A DNA stretch of 64,000 bases, taken from Toxoplasma gondii ME49 (Eukaryota; Apicomplexa; Conoidasida; Eucoccidiorida; Sarcocystidae). Below, piece by piece: positions 11,901-24,481 of the stretch; position 1 is the stretch's first letter; every line of letters starts with the position of its first letter. The notes beneath the pieces were generated by a model that was given only the letters and a program-made list of their open reading frames with translations, searched no databases and was not told the origin of the DNA. Position numbers and translations under genes: made by a program. Location of the stretch: assembly GCF_000006565.2 (NCBI RefSeq), contig NC_031480.1, positions 3,507,529-3,571,528 on the forward strand, given 5' to 3'.

Positions 11901-14900
11901 GGAGAGGAGAGAAGAACCGAGCAGAGTGACGAGGCCTTTCTCCTCACCGGAGGGAAGTGAGGACGAGACAGCGCGCTCGCTTTTCCCAGAGCACAGAGGC
12001 GACGAGACGAAAGGGCGAGGCCACCCACATGGGCGAGACGCTCTGTTGAAAAGCAGCAGCAGTTTTACTCGAACGTTAATGAGAAGCCAAAGTCAAGACC
12101 CCGTGGCGCGAAAGATAAAAAAATTGCCCAGAAGACGCGCTGGACAGATACGCAAAAGAAAGGCCCCCCCTCGCACACAGTCGCGGCCGCTGACATTAAA
12201 AAAAAGGGGAACGAGAGACACCCAGGGCGTCTCTGAGGGTCGCCATGCATCCTCCAGAATGAAGAAGCAACGCCTCTGCCTCGCCTGGACAACAGAGAAA
12301 AACAAGAGAAAGGCGTACGGGCGGCAACGGCGAATGCCGTCTGAGAAAACATCTAGCGCGAAGAACTTTGACAGACGAGGTGAGTAGAGACGGGGAGTGC
12401 CAAATACGCAGACTCTTGAACAGAAAACTCTTAAGAGTCGAGGGAGAACTCAACACGCAGACCCGAAGAAGGCACAAAAGCAAGCCAAGTTGCAGACGAC
12501 GTGTACGTTTAACGAGAAAGAGAAAAGAAGGTGAAGCGAAACGCTTTTGGCGAGCTAAGAGCGGGTCGAAAGTTCCGATGCCCAGCGAAGAGATGCAGAC
12601 GGCGGAAGAAGAGTTCCCGGCCCCGTGAGGAAGGTTGCTCGCGCGCTTGAAAAAGAGACGCCGACTTCGACACGCAAAGCAAATTGCGAAGTGTCGAATT
12701 CGCGGTTTCCCCAGTTCTGTCGTCTCGCGGAAAGACGCGGGTCGGCACAGGGGCCCTCGCAACAAAAGAAAAGCGAGCTTCTGCCATTCGCCCGCGCGGA
12801 AAAAGATTTGCGAGAGACACAAACGGCAAGAAAAAGTGTAGGTGACTTTGGCTCTCTGACGGAGGGCGCGTTTTGGAAGCCACTTCGCGGGGCAGGCGGG
12901 CAAAAGCGCAGAAGAAAGGCGAGGAATTCGTTGTAGGACGAAACAGAACGCGAACGCTCGACTGCGATCAAGAAAGAACAGTCTCGCGGCAGATACCTCC
13001 TCTGTTCAGGCCTCGCTTGCCGCGCCTCGCAACCCAGGGACCGAAGGAAGCGAAGTGAACGGGAAGTCTCTCACAAACGCGAAAAAAACGACGAAACACC
13101 GCAGCAAGGGCCGCTGCCCAACGAGTGAGACAAGCGAGGAAAGAAGCGAGAAAAAACCGCGTGGTTGCGGTTGCCAGAGCGCGTGTGGGAAGCGAATTAA
13201 GGGGCTGAAGTCGACAGAAAACGCGTGTTTCGTCAACAGTCGACAGTCCACCCCAACGCCACTCTTCCCCCTTCAGCGTACCTTTCCCGAGTTCAGAAAT
13301 CCCCGAAAAGCCGTCTCGTTTTCACCGTACGGCACACAGAGCTGAAAACTTCCCCGAGAAAAAGCCTCCTCTTCCCCATCGCTGGCTTCTGCCGGCCCTG
13401 GTCATCCAGAGAAATGCGGTCGGTGTCATCCACCACATCGACCCCCAAGGAGCAACACCGCTTTGCGCACAAAGACCGCGTCTCCAGCAATAATTTTTCT
13501 CTCTTAGAAAGCGACAAGACTGCGTTCCTGCCAAAGTTTGTAGGCTTCAAGAAGTTCCCGTGGTTGTGGAGGATGCGCCTTCCAGTCCGCGTTTCCCCAG
13601 GAAAAGCATTCGTTGCTCCTCTCCGGCACCCGTCGATTTCCCTTGGAACTGTCACACGGAAGATCGGGCGTCTCTCGAAAGTAGAACGATGTTGCGGTGT
13701 TTGGGTACGAAATGGGTCACAAAAGAAAACAATTTGTTCACGGAATGGCGTCCGCTTCATTCGTCTCGAAATTTCCAGTTTCCCGACGACGGAAATCTGA
13801 GAGGACTCGCGGCTTGTGCCCACCGAGTCATGCGCTCCCTTTATTCGTCGGGCCCCACCGTAGAATCTCACCGGCACGCTGACCCCAAAAAGGCACCAAG
13901 TCGTTCCAAGGGAAGTGGACTTTGTTGTTTTTCTTCCACTTGGAACCATAGTAGGGTTTTGGACCGGTTTGTTGTATCCTGTAGGATGCAACTGCAGTCG
14001 AACAGTGCCTCCAAATCCCGGTTTGAGGAGAGGCGCGACGCGTATGACACGAACGCCACGATGTCCGGTTGTTCAGCCGTAATGGTAGCGTCGAACATCC
14101 ATATCCGATCATCAACTTAGATCACAGATCAATGTAATTCATGCCTCCAAGCAAAGGAACATCTTACTAGTGGATATTGCACGGAAGAACAAGTTCTTCG
14201 CTTGTGAAAAGATAGAGGTTATAGACTTTGAGAGTCGCGCTGTGGAGTAGGGACACAGAGAACCGTTGAAAGCAACAGCCGTTTCACTGATTCTTTTGTG
14301 GAGACGACTAACTGACTGGTATTATGTTGGTCCGATAGTTCCATCAATCCCAGACAAATATAAACCATCGCGCCATCGAATATACCATCCCTTTACGCAG
14401 ACATCTTTAGGAAGAAAACTGCTTTTCACCTTTGCACCACAGCGAAAACGTCTCTGCAATTTCGTTAAGCGGGGACGCTTACATCACCCGTCCAAACCGC
14501 CGTTCCGAGTCTGGTACAAGAGCTCCTGATATCGGTCATGTAGGTTAAACGAGGAAAAGCCGAACAACAAGAGTAGAGATTTGAGTTCGTGTATATTCCT
14601 TTCGCAAGATGACATACACTGTAACTGCTGTTGACATTGACGGAGAGAAAGTTTCTCCCGGCAAAGAGTCACTTCTATGGTACACCCGCCTTCAGTTGGT
14701 CGGTTGTTGCAACGCATGCTTCTTAGATCTTCTCTGGAGAAAGAACACTTGGGATTTCTTAAAAGTGTCAAGAGTCTCTATTGGATCTCTGTATTCGTGT
14801 TGGAGAAGCTAGCGAAGGTCTCATCTCCATTTCTGCTTGGTTGTTTCCAAAGTGTGGCAAGCTACCCTTTGTTTCAACCCAGACAAATTGGAAACAACAG

Positions 14901-17900
14901 TTGAAGCACGGTTTTCTTAGTCAGTGTCCCTTTTCAACAGTGCAATCGAAGTCGCAGAGAAATGGCAGCCCACGAAGATCACCAGTTATAGGAAAGAGGA
15001 TCTGAGATGCGAACTCGGCTTTTCCAAAGGATTGCCGAATTTAGATCGAGCATGTTTTTCTGTACGCTTTCTCGTGCCCGGAGCGTCCTGCCGTATTAGA
15101 CGACTGGTTTAACAGAGTCTGCGCATCCCCTTGTGTCCAGACATGCAGAACTACTTTGTTACACTCAGTATCTTGCAAGAACAGATGTAACATGAAAAAT
15201 CGTGTTAACGGTACATTAGATATGCAGTATTCCCCATGAAGCCGCGGTACCAAATCTGCTACTGCAGAAAACAGTGTTGCACGTGGAATTGGTGGCGCGT
15301 CAACACAGCAGCTCGGATTTGCTCGTAAATGATAACTTCCTGTCTGTATCTATAATAATTATGCCACTTTCCGATCCGAGTAAAGTGTGTAGGATTTCCT
15401 TTGTTTCCCAACATCACTGGCACGGAACACGACCATCCTTCTCAGCCACACCGTTGCGCGCAAAATAGGCTATTTGTGCCTTGATGTAGTTGTGGACGCA
15501 TTTCCTGCGGCTGTACAAGTCTGTCCCTTCATGTCAAAAAGGGAAATTCCACCACGTTGCCACCTTCCTCGACCCTTACGCATCTGTGTCGTCGTACTGA
15601 AGCTACTAATCCCCATCTATATAAACAACGAGGACCTATCCTACACACGGATGCCTGGTGTGCACGACAGAAGCGTTTGATTAGAAAAGGAAAATGTCAC
15701 GTTTTGAACGAGCTGAACATTCACCGTAGACGTTGGAGCTCTTTATTATGGAACTGAGTGAAACAATTCTTTACGGTGGTCAGAGCTGCTCAAGCATCAT
15801 CTCTCGTTTATGTCGGTCATCGTTCTGAGTTGAAGCTGGTCTTTGAGTCCAGCGCAGTATCTCCATAAACTGTACCAGAACCTAACGTAAACTTCTCACG
15901 ATTGATCGACATTTAGCCGCTAATATACAGTCGTCTAAGACAGATGTATCGCAGATTCGGTGTAATGTCCCGTCACGCTCTACAAATCATGTGGTTTGTC
16001 GAACGCACGCTAATGCCCTAACGCTCGCTTCATCTCTTGCTTCGTTCTGACACCTAGTAGAACACGTACAAGAGAGTCTGTCGTATTGCCGAATTGGCCC
16101 ATGCGCCGTCAGAAACCATTCTGAGAATTTCTTGTGCCTTCACCCGCAATGAAAATACATTTGAAACAAATGAGAGAATTGTGTACGGACTATGGCTTGG
16201 CCCACACCCGGTGCAAATGGTTTCTTTTCATAGAAACAGTTTGTCGCTGAGAAACTGCCGTCCTCACCTACACTGGAAATCCATTGTCACCCGGCACAGA
16301 ATAAATCTTTCACCTCAGTACATGCGACCTTTGTTTTGCCTGCTAGGATTGACTGGCATAGGAGCTTCTCACGGCTTCTATGAGTCGGACTCGTTCTATG
16401 TTGCTTCTACTTTTCTGAGCTAGTACTAGCAAAGAAGCTGGCGTAGCAAACTATCGGGTGGTGTGTCTTTCAGGGGATGGTCTTCGTCCCAAAATTATTG
16501 GATAGGAAAGCGGTGAGAACACAAGCTTTCTTTCACAGTCCGGAGTGGGGGCGCACATTTAACTGAACGCTAAAGTGAAGTTCTCGACTTGAACTGAAGC
16601 TCTCGACTTAATTTTGAAGTGGGTGGCGGAGCTGACGACAGATTTCTCGGGTCCGACATGTTAGAAACGCTTCCCCCCAATAGAGGGGTTTCCTAAACCG
16701 TAAAGCGCTGTCTGCAACGTGGAAAGACGAAATAGAGGATACGAGAACGGCTGAAAACAGAGATCTAACAATGACAAATGTTATGTGCGTTCTGGATGTC
16801 GCAGCGACGAATTCGGGGAACGAGGAGACCTGGAAACCGGACTTCAAGTATATCTTTTGTCCCCTGTTTGGGAACGGAAACTCATCCGTTCCTTCTTCAT
16901 TAAGTCTGCGAAGAGTTTGTCGTCGAAACGACCAGATGCCGTCGCAGGTTTAAGCATAGACTGTGCCGAGCAGAGATAGGAAGAAGTTTTTTCTCGACTC
17001 CGCCGATACCTTTGAAGTCAAAGTCTCTCAGTTTTTCTGAAGAAAGGACTTTTTGGCACCCTACGCAGCCGGCGGGGATGCATCTTCCTACGTGAAGTTC
17101 CAATTTTTAGGAGTGAGCATTCTCGACAGAGTGTGTGAAATCTCAACGGCCTCACCGCAGCAACTACTCGCCACCGCAATATGTGCCGTCGGTGTCTTCT
17201 GCTGTTGTGTCAGAAACGGGAAGTTTTCCAGCAGCTAAGGCGAAAAGCACACGAGAGTGCGTCTGCTATTCCCGCGAAGGAATCTGACGCATCTTTTATC
17301 GGGCGTGTGCGTAAAACACCCCGCAGTTTTTGAGACCCCAGATGCACATGTTTTTTGCTGGTGTGTTGACATCGCGTGAACGCATGCATGCAGACGTGGT
17401 TTTTTCTCAGTGGCTATTCGCACGAATTCTCCATCTCTTTGCTCGTGACAGGTTTTCTGTCGACAAGCCCCGTTTATCTCCTTTGCGTTCTCAATCACGC
17501 GCAACCCCGTGGGGAATTCACGGGTGAAGTCTGCGAAGTCGAAATGCGGGCTTTCTGTGCGACTCTTCCCGTCTCCCATCGGGGGTGTTGAAAAACGTTG
17601 TCCGCGTGCTAGCTTCCGCTAGCCAATAGCAGGCAAACGCGTAGGTGCTCCCAGACTGTGACCAGTAGGAAAACGAGCCTGTTGTTGTCGGACGCTTGTC
17701 GCGTTTGACGGTGGGTTGTGCGCTTTGGTAGTGGTAGCTGGTGGCGGCTCTCGTGACTGTTTCTTCGATTTGCATATTTCACCTTCCACCGTTCGTCGCG
17801 AGTTGGACGCTTCCTGCCGTCGCTTCCCCCCTCCTGCGGGAAAAGTGTCGCCGTCCTTTCGACTGGTGGCTGGGTAAATTCTCGTGGCGTGTCATTTTCG

Positions 17901-20460
17901 TCGCGTGAAAACAAAGGTTGAGACAAGGAGGCTTCAGAGACGGGATTCTAACCAGCAGTGATCCCGTCTCTTACGTTTTTTCCGCCGTTGCGTTTCACCT
18001 GAAACGCCAGGTCGACGGTCTCGCGGCTGGCCTCCGGAATGTCGCTTTTGGCAACGTTTGGCTTTCCGCGGAACCTGAAATCCACTTTTTTCGGGAAAGC
18101 GGGCGTTGTGTGGCAAGGCCAAAATGGCGCCAAGCCACTGAGACAGACCAGCCTCTCTCGGGAACGGCGATTGGACGACTGGGGTCTTGTTTCTCTCGTT
18201 CATGTTGCTTACCTTTGTTGCCGTGTCCCGACGCCCAGATTGTCGTGATCGCAAAAGTCCTCACTCCTTATGCAGCTGCCGGGGAGCTTCAACTGATTCA
18301 ACTGCAGCTCGGAATTTGGGTGTACATACACCCAGCGTCTTTCGTTGGTGATCTCCATGAACGCGAACGCAGCCTGATTCCCGTGAACTGGACCGTCACT
18401 TTCGACTTCACTTCCCCGGTGTCTCACCGGCTGTAAGTTCCGTCTCGCTTTTCCCTCTTTTGTTGCGGGGAGTGGCTGGAGGATTTTCCCCGCCGGTCTG
18501 TTTTCGTTTTTGCGGACGGGCAACGTGGAGTCGCGCCAGCTCCTACCTTCTTTGCTCAGAGGTGCATCTGCACCTTCCTAGGTTTCCTCAACGACGTCGA
18601 GGCTGCCGAAGAAGCGCGTGAGTTCGGAGGGCTGCTTTCCTGCTTCCCCCGAAGCTGTTCTTGCGTTACTCTGGACAACTGCAGCATGCATGCGTCCGCC
18701 GAAAAACGCACAGCTCCCCCTTTTCTGCGCTTATCCTACATGCACGCTCGAACCGTAGCCGCGTTTCCCGAGTCCTCTCTTGTCCCTTGCATGCGGGTTC
18801 CGTCTCCGCTCACTGCCGCTCCCTTGACGGAATTCGACAGTGAGCGTCCACTCTAGCCGAATCGGACTTTCGTTCACCAGGAGCCTCTGGCACAGAGTGT
18901 CTTTGGTTCCTCCCTAACCTGTCACCGATTCCACCGTCAACCGTTCAGTCCGGAACGCACCTGGTGTCCGTGCGGTGTGTTTTCTCGTTTCGCCGCGTCC
19001 CTGGCCGTCTCGCTCGTGTCTCATCTGGGCGCGAGTTGGCCCGCAGGCGGGGACAAAGAGCGTCACGCGCGCCTTCCCCTCTGGCATTCCGAGTGAGTGC
19101 GACACGGTGAGAGTTTCCAGTCCAGAAAAGTCGGGAGTTGCGCGCTTATCTCCTTGTTCGTCTGCCTTTCGCTTTCTGTCCATTCGGGACGAATCTTCCA
19201 AACTCGTCGTTGCTGGTGGGGCGCGTCTGAACCCAAGAGAGGCTCGTCTCGTCTGCTCGTCAACTCCAAGTTTTGTCTGATTGTTCAACCGGTTCTCGCC
19301 GCAGATTCCCCTCACTCCTTTTCTGGTTGCTTTGCTTCTCTCCTGTATACGCTCACGCGTCTGTGGTGTCTAGCGCGCCTCGCGCAGGCATTCAAATATA
19401 CGTGAAGAGCGCAGATGCAGACGTACTCTCTCCGACGTCTGAGCAAGTGCAGGAGTTTTTTCTGTTTCCTCGAGTTCTCGCCTTTCGCCCGCACGCGAAA
19501 GAGAAAGGACAGGCTCCGGAGTCTCAATTCGGGCGGCGCGTAAATGTAGCACAAACCTCTGCAGGTTTTTATGCCGACGTAGTCCCCTGGCTACGTTGCT
19601 GCCAGGGGCGCCTTTCAAAGCTGTTCTCGGGATTTCGCAGACTCCTTGTAGCTCTTGCGATTCTCTCTTTCTGTGTCGTTCGTCATCGTGGTCTTCAGCA
19701 CATGTCAGCTTCTTTCTATGGCCGCATCTGCGGGAGCCTGCGTCTCCATCCAGTTCCTCCTCTTTGTTGTCTGCAGAGCGGTCTCTAGGCCTCGTTCTGG
19801 GGAGACGCCAATCTGTTGTTCTGTGTTATCCTCCCTCCGTCCTCGCAGAGTCCAAGAGCTCTCCTTGTATATGCAGTGCGTGTCAGCGTTGGCGATTCTC
19901 TCCTATTCTTCGTGCTCCTCCTTTCCGGCCTTCTTGCTGGAGCGCTTTTTTGTTTTCGGGAATGCTTGCTGTGTTTCAGCATCGGTTTCGTCCTCTGCTG
20001 AAACACTACGTCGTTTTCGATTGTAAGGGGGAAAGCGCGTCGTGGGTTCTGTTTTGAGGACCGGCGAAAACGACCTGTTCGTTTCGACTGCACATCTGTT
20101 TCGCTTTCCGGGGCCGTCAGGAGTTTGACTCCAGTTTGCAGAGCGTCTCTTCTTTTGCGCTGAATACCCGCAGCGAACTGTTTGTTTTTCGCGTCTCTCC
20201 TCCTCTTCTCAGTCGTTTCGCGAGTCTCGTCTCGCCTGGCCCTTTATCAAACCACCCAGGCGTTCGCCGCTGTTTCTCTCCGGCGAAACAGGCTGTTTCG
20301 ATTGTCCGGCGTCGTCTGCTTCTCTGTTGTGTGTTCGGTGTCTCCGGCACCCTGGCTCCGCGCCCTGACGTCTCTCTTCCCCCCGTCTGGAGGAGCTCAG
20401 CCCCGCTCTCTCTATTGTCGTTCGCTCCGTCTCGTGCTCACTTCCAGCGCCCGGGAGAAG
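11901..20460. other. Divergent intergenic region between the giant ApiAP2 and CK1 genes
   Basis: No coding region is supported here. About 11.9-13.3 kb is purine-rich on the plus strand and is probably the 5' leader of the minus-strand ApiAP2 gene. About 14-17 kb is lower in GC, with only short open frames and no recognisable domains. About 17.5-20.4 kb is pyrimidine-rich (T and C runs) and is probably promoter and 5' leader of the plus-strand kinase. The open frames up to about 230 codons here have no recognisable motif. Leader introns cannot be excluded. Confidence 0.6.
17382..18794. promoter_or_regulatory. GCATGC-type motifs upstream of CK1
   Basis: Overlapping GCATGCATGCA occurs at 17382-17392, GCATGCATGC at 18684-18693 and TGCATGC at 18788-18794. 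GCATGC-containing motifs are known to be over-represented in Toxoplasma promoters and to be bound by some ApiAP2 domains. Assigning regulatory function here is inference; the motif is short and also occurs in introns and coding DNA of this window. Confidence 0.25.
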
Positions 20461-22338
20461 ATGGGCGGCGGCGGCCAGGGAATCCCTCGCGCCGCGAATC
20501 ACCACTGCCACGGCGGGAGCAACGGCAGTGCTCAGACGCCCAGTCCGCCGACGGTCGTGAACAAAGTGTACAGAGTTGGCAGGAAGATTGGTAGCGGTTC
20601 GTTTGGGTCGCTGTACGACGGCGTGGATGTCCGCGACGGCCGCGAGGTCGCCATCAAGCTTGAGCTCGCGAGCACCAAGCATCCGCAGCTGATTTACGAA
20701 GCGAAAATCATTCGCCTTCTGCAAGGCGGAGGTACGTCGGCGGGAACGAACGCCCAGCAACCGGAAGCCCTGCAGGCAGAAAACACGGTGTGTATGTGTG
20801 TAGGGGACTTCAGCGTGTAGACGGGAGCTTCAGCTGGCACTTGCTTCACTTGTTGTACTGGAAAACTCTTCAGGGAAAAAAGTAGATAAACAAATGTCTC
20901 ATGGGGAGACCATAAGTCGTCGTTTTTGAGAGAGAACAAGCGTGTGTAAGGGAGAACAAGAGGCTCTGACGTAGACCAAGGGAAGGCAGACGAAGGGAGA
21001 GAAACAGAAAAGGTCCAGTGTGGGCCAACGGAGGGAACATCGCCTGGACTTCGACGTGGCTGGAACAGTCTCAAAGAAATGGATTGTCTGTTGATCGCAT
21101 GAGGCCAGAGGCAGTGAACGGAGGTGCCCAGCAAGCCATTTTGGAGCCTCCAAAAGCATTTGACCAGAGTAGAGAACTCGCTCAGGTGCGGAGACACCGC
21201 AGCCTTCAGACGTGGAAAGAGAAGTCGAGAACGGACGAAACATGCCCGAGACGACGCCCCGAGACGCGACAGACAAGGCGAAAACAGAGGGACGAAGAGG
21301 GACGCTGTAAGATCGAGAAGAGGCGGTAAGGGCTGGTGAGGGATCCCGTGGCAGAGAGAGGTCCGAGGCGGTCAGACACCTTCCCATTTTTGCCCTGATT
21401 TTCTTGTCTCAGTTGGCGTTCCGGTCTGCTATCACTACGGCGACGAGGGGGAGTGGCATGTCATGGTCATCGATCGTCTGGGTCACTCTCTGGAAGACTT
21501 GTTCAACCTCTGCAAGCGGAACTTCTCTGTGGAGACGGTGCTTCATCTCGGCATTCAAATGGTACGGTCAAGTTTGGCTCTTTGGGTTTCTCGACCTGGT
21601 GCAGTTCTTGTGTTCTTGTGTCCTTCCTTCCACTTCTTGCGGGGGATCCACTCATTTCCTCTGTGAGTCTGTAGCTGCATGCGGATGGGACCGTGCAAGA
21701 CTGAACTTGCGAGAGGTGAAAATGGGGTCCCAGGGGCTGCACATTTGTGAGTCCAGTTTGTAGTTCTTCGGTGTGCCGAACATGCATGTTTATCCGCGCG
21801 TTAAAGCCAAGATTTTCGCGAATTTCTCGAAATGACACGCGCTGTACATTCACCCCCCAACGGGTGCTTGTTTGCGTGGTTCTCCGAGCGCCTTCACACG
21901 GCGACTGGGCATCTCTAGGTGAAGAACAGGAGGGCAGAGCCGCTAGCGTGGAGCTCCGCGTTTCTCTCCAAGACGGCCTTGGCGGTGTTTCGTCTGTTTT
22001 TCGCAGCTAGACAGAATCGAATACATCCACAAGCACCACTGCATCCATCGAGATATCAAGCCGGATAACTTTCTCGTTGGCCGGGGTGAAAACGCAAATG
22101 TCGTTTATCTCATCGACTTCGGACTTGCGAAGAAGTTCCGTGACCACAGCGGCAGACACATCGTCTACAAAGAAGGGAAAAACCTCACTGGAACTGCTCG
22201 ATATGCTTCACTGGCAACTCATCTCGGTACGCATGCATGCATACATGCATATTCACATGCGTATATACATGCACACATACCCCTGTACATGCTTGCACAT
22301 ATAGAGATGCGTATCCACAAACTTGTGTGCATATGTAC

Positions 22339-22375
<37 letters not shown>

Positions 22376-24481
22376 TAAATATATATATGTATATATATAC
22401 GTAAACAGGGATGCATGCGGGCAGAAATCTGAAAGGGAAAGTGGAGGTTCCTGCGCCTCCCTGCATGTGTTGTTGTCGGACGCGACAGTCCCATTTCGTC
22501 GGTTCTTTGGCAGGCTCTTCAGGCATGTTGAGCTCCGTCGCAAGCATGTGTCCCACATACTCCAAATATACGTACATATATATATATATATATACATACA
22601 CATATATATATATATATATATATACATATATATATGCAGATATATATGTAGTGCATGAGTGTATCTGTTGTCTGTTCTCCGTTAGGCATAGAGCAAGCGC
22701 GTCGAGATGATCTGGAGGGGTTGGGGTACGTCCTCATTTATTTTCTTCGAGGTTCTTTGCCATGGCAAGGCCTGAAAGCGACTTCGAAGCGCGACAAGTA
22801 CAGCAAGATTACACACACAAAAATGAATGTGGATATCAACGCACTGTGTGAGGGCCTTCCCTCGTGCTTCTCAGAGTTTCTCTCGTACTGTCGAGCGCTC
22901 CAGTTCACAGACGCCCCCAACTGCAGGTGAGAATGCAACGAAACGACATACTTGCCAAACGGTCTCTTCTGAATAATCTTTTTTTTGCTTGCCAAACGGT
23001 CTCTTTTGAATAATCTTTTTTTCTTCCCCAAAAGTTATATTTGTGTCCATCTCTATCGGCCTGTCCCGTTATCTGTCCAAAATTTTTTATATATAAAGAT
23101 GTGTTCATTTATCTCTGTCCATCTCTCTGTCTTTACATATATCTATGTTTATCTCTATCCCTCTCTATCTAAATCTGCCTATCTCTCAATCTATTTCACG
23201 TCTATATATATACATATTTATATGTTTCTTTGTTTCTATCCATGTATCTGTATCAGTCTCTCTGCCTGTGTTTCTTTCTGTTTGTCTTTATCTCTTTCTG
23301 TGTATATCACTGTGCAGCAGCAGGTGTCTTTGAGTGCGGTGCAGATTCATCTAAGACGGATGCTTGCAGCCCTGAGGGAAAGGCGCTTGCGTTTTCTGTG
23401 TTTGTTTCGCGTGACTCGTTTCGTGGCGCTTCTCGAGGTCTTTGTCGTTGTGGCCGAGTGATGCATCCACTCTTCTTTTTCTAGAAGACGCACATGCGAC
23501 TGCGTGGATCTGTAGCCTCCTTGGACGCCAGTGTGGCTTCAGTTTGTGACAGCGAGAATAGACGCTCCCCATGTCGCAGTTTTCTTACTTCTTTCTCCAG
23601 TTGCTCTGCTGTCTCGTTGTGTCTGTGGCAGATACCTGCGGCGCCTGTTGACAGACGCTCTGGCCGAACGTCGCTCACGCAAATTTGCGTTTGATTGGGC
23701 ACCGCTGTTGCCTGCATGCTGCTGCTGCATTTGTCGTCCAGCGGCTGCGCCCGCTGCTCTGTCTCCGTCTCTGCCCCATCCAGGCATCTCCGCTTCGCCC
23801 CACATTTTGCTACCTCAGCAGGCGTCTCACCTGGTGCTCCACGGGGCGTACGGGCCCGTGGTGTCTCCGCGGAGGGGTCAGGCTGTCCCCGTGTCTCTGG
23901 CCGCGCGGGCTGGGGCTCCAGCCGGGGGCCGGTGCGGGGCCGTTGTGGGCCCGGAGGAGCGTGTCTTCTTGGGGCTCGGGGACGAGAGGCCTCGCGGGTC
24001 TCCGGGCGCTGTGCCGTGTGGGAAGAAGGAGGGAAATGGGTGCGTCGCGGACGAGGAGAAACTCGGCCAAAAAGAGCGTGGAGACCTGGGGGGCCTGCGC
24101 TACAATGTTGGCAAACAAGGGGGAGGCGTGCCGCCTCAAGCTGGCGTGACGCCGTGCTTCAGCGGGCCTCTTTGTGCCTCGCAGGCCTTGCTGGTCTCTT
24201 CCCTCCCGCTGCTCAGGGCCTCACAGGCTGCCGGCGGGATGGCGACGCCTGCCGGGACCCACGCGCCCGCGCGCTTGTCTCCGGGCCTGGGCCCTGGGCC
24301 CGTGGTCGTCGGGGTCGCCCAGTCCCTGGGGCTCGACTTGGCGGTCGCGGCGGCCAAGGTCGGAGGCGCCGTGGACCTCGTTGCATGCGCTCCGGCGGGA
24401 GTCGCGCCCCTTGGAGACGACCGAGTCGGGCGGGCCTTTTTCGAGACACAGAAATCCCACTTTCACGCGGTGCTCCATTAG
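20461..24481 (+). CDS. CK1: Casein kinase 1 family Ser/Thr protein kinase with long C-terminal tail
   Basis: Phosphorylates Ser/Thr in acidic or pre-phosphorylated contexts. Exons are 20461-20731, 21413-21561, 22007-22226, 22686-22926 and 23632-24481. All junctions are GT-AG and in phase, giving 576 aa. The kinase domain runs from about residue 37 to 318: glycine loop GSGSFG (44-49), Lys66 in VAIK, catalytic loop HRDIKPDN with Asp156, DFG Asp177, then the CK1 hallmarks LPWQGLKA and KYSKI and a terminal FDW. The ATG was chosen because it gives a normal short N-terminal extension; the frame is open further upstream but without kinase-like sequence. After FDW come five cysteines (323-326 and 328) and about 250 residues rich in Gly, Ala, Pro and Val, ending at a TAG at 24479. 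The tail could in part be intron read-through, because another frame is also open there. Introns 3 and 4 carry microsatellites. Confidence 0.93.
22342..22650. repeat. AT microsatellites in CK1 intron 3
   Basis: Long runs of alternating T and A lie at about 22342-22400 and 22566-22650, separated by ordinary sequence. They follow a cluster of GCATGC/CATACATG-like motifs at 22228-22290. All lie within the intron 22227-22685. Confidence 0.9.
22951..23024 (+). repeat. 37-bp tandem duplication in CK1 intron 4
   Basis: Two near-identical 37-bp copies start at 22951 and 22988 (CTTGCCAAACGGTCTCTT and onward). They differ mainly at one position (CTCTTCTG versus CTCTTTTG). They lie just downstream of the exon 4 donor at 22926/22927. 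Confidence 0.9.
23040..23310 (+). repeat. Degenerate TCTA/TCTG pyrimidine repeat in CK1 intron 4
   Basis: A run of imperfect TATCTCTG, TATCTA and CCATCTCT units fills much of intron 4 (22927-23631). It is a simple repeat that precedes the acceptor at 23631; any reading frames through it are repeat artefacts. Confidence 0.75.

Noticed and set aside
17918..18436. 172-codon plus-strand frame upstream of CK1, considered as a separate gene or upstream exon
   Set aside because: It has no recognisable domain, a weak start context and lies in the pyrimidine-rich leader region.
22185..22737. Several overlapping Tyr/Ile-rich frames on both strands
   Set aside because: They are translations of AT and TACA microsatellites inside CK1 intron 3.
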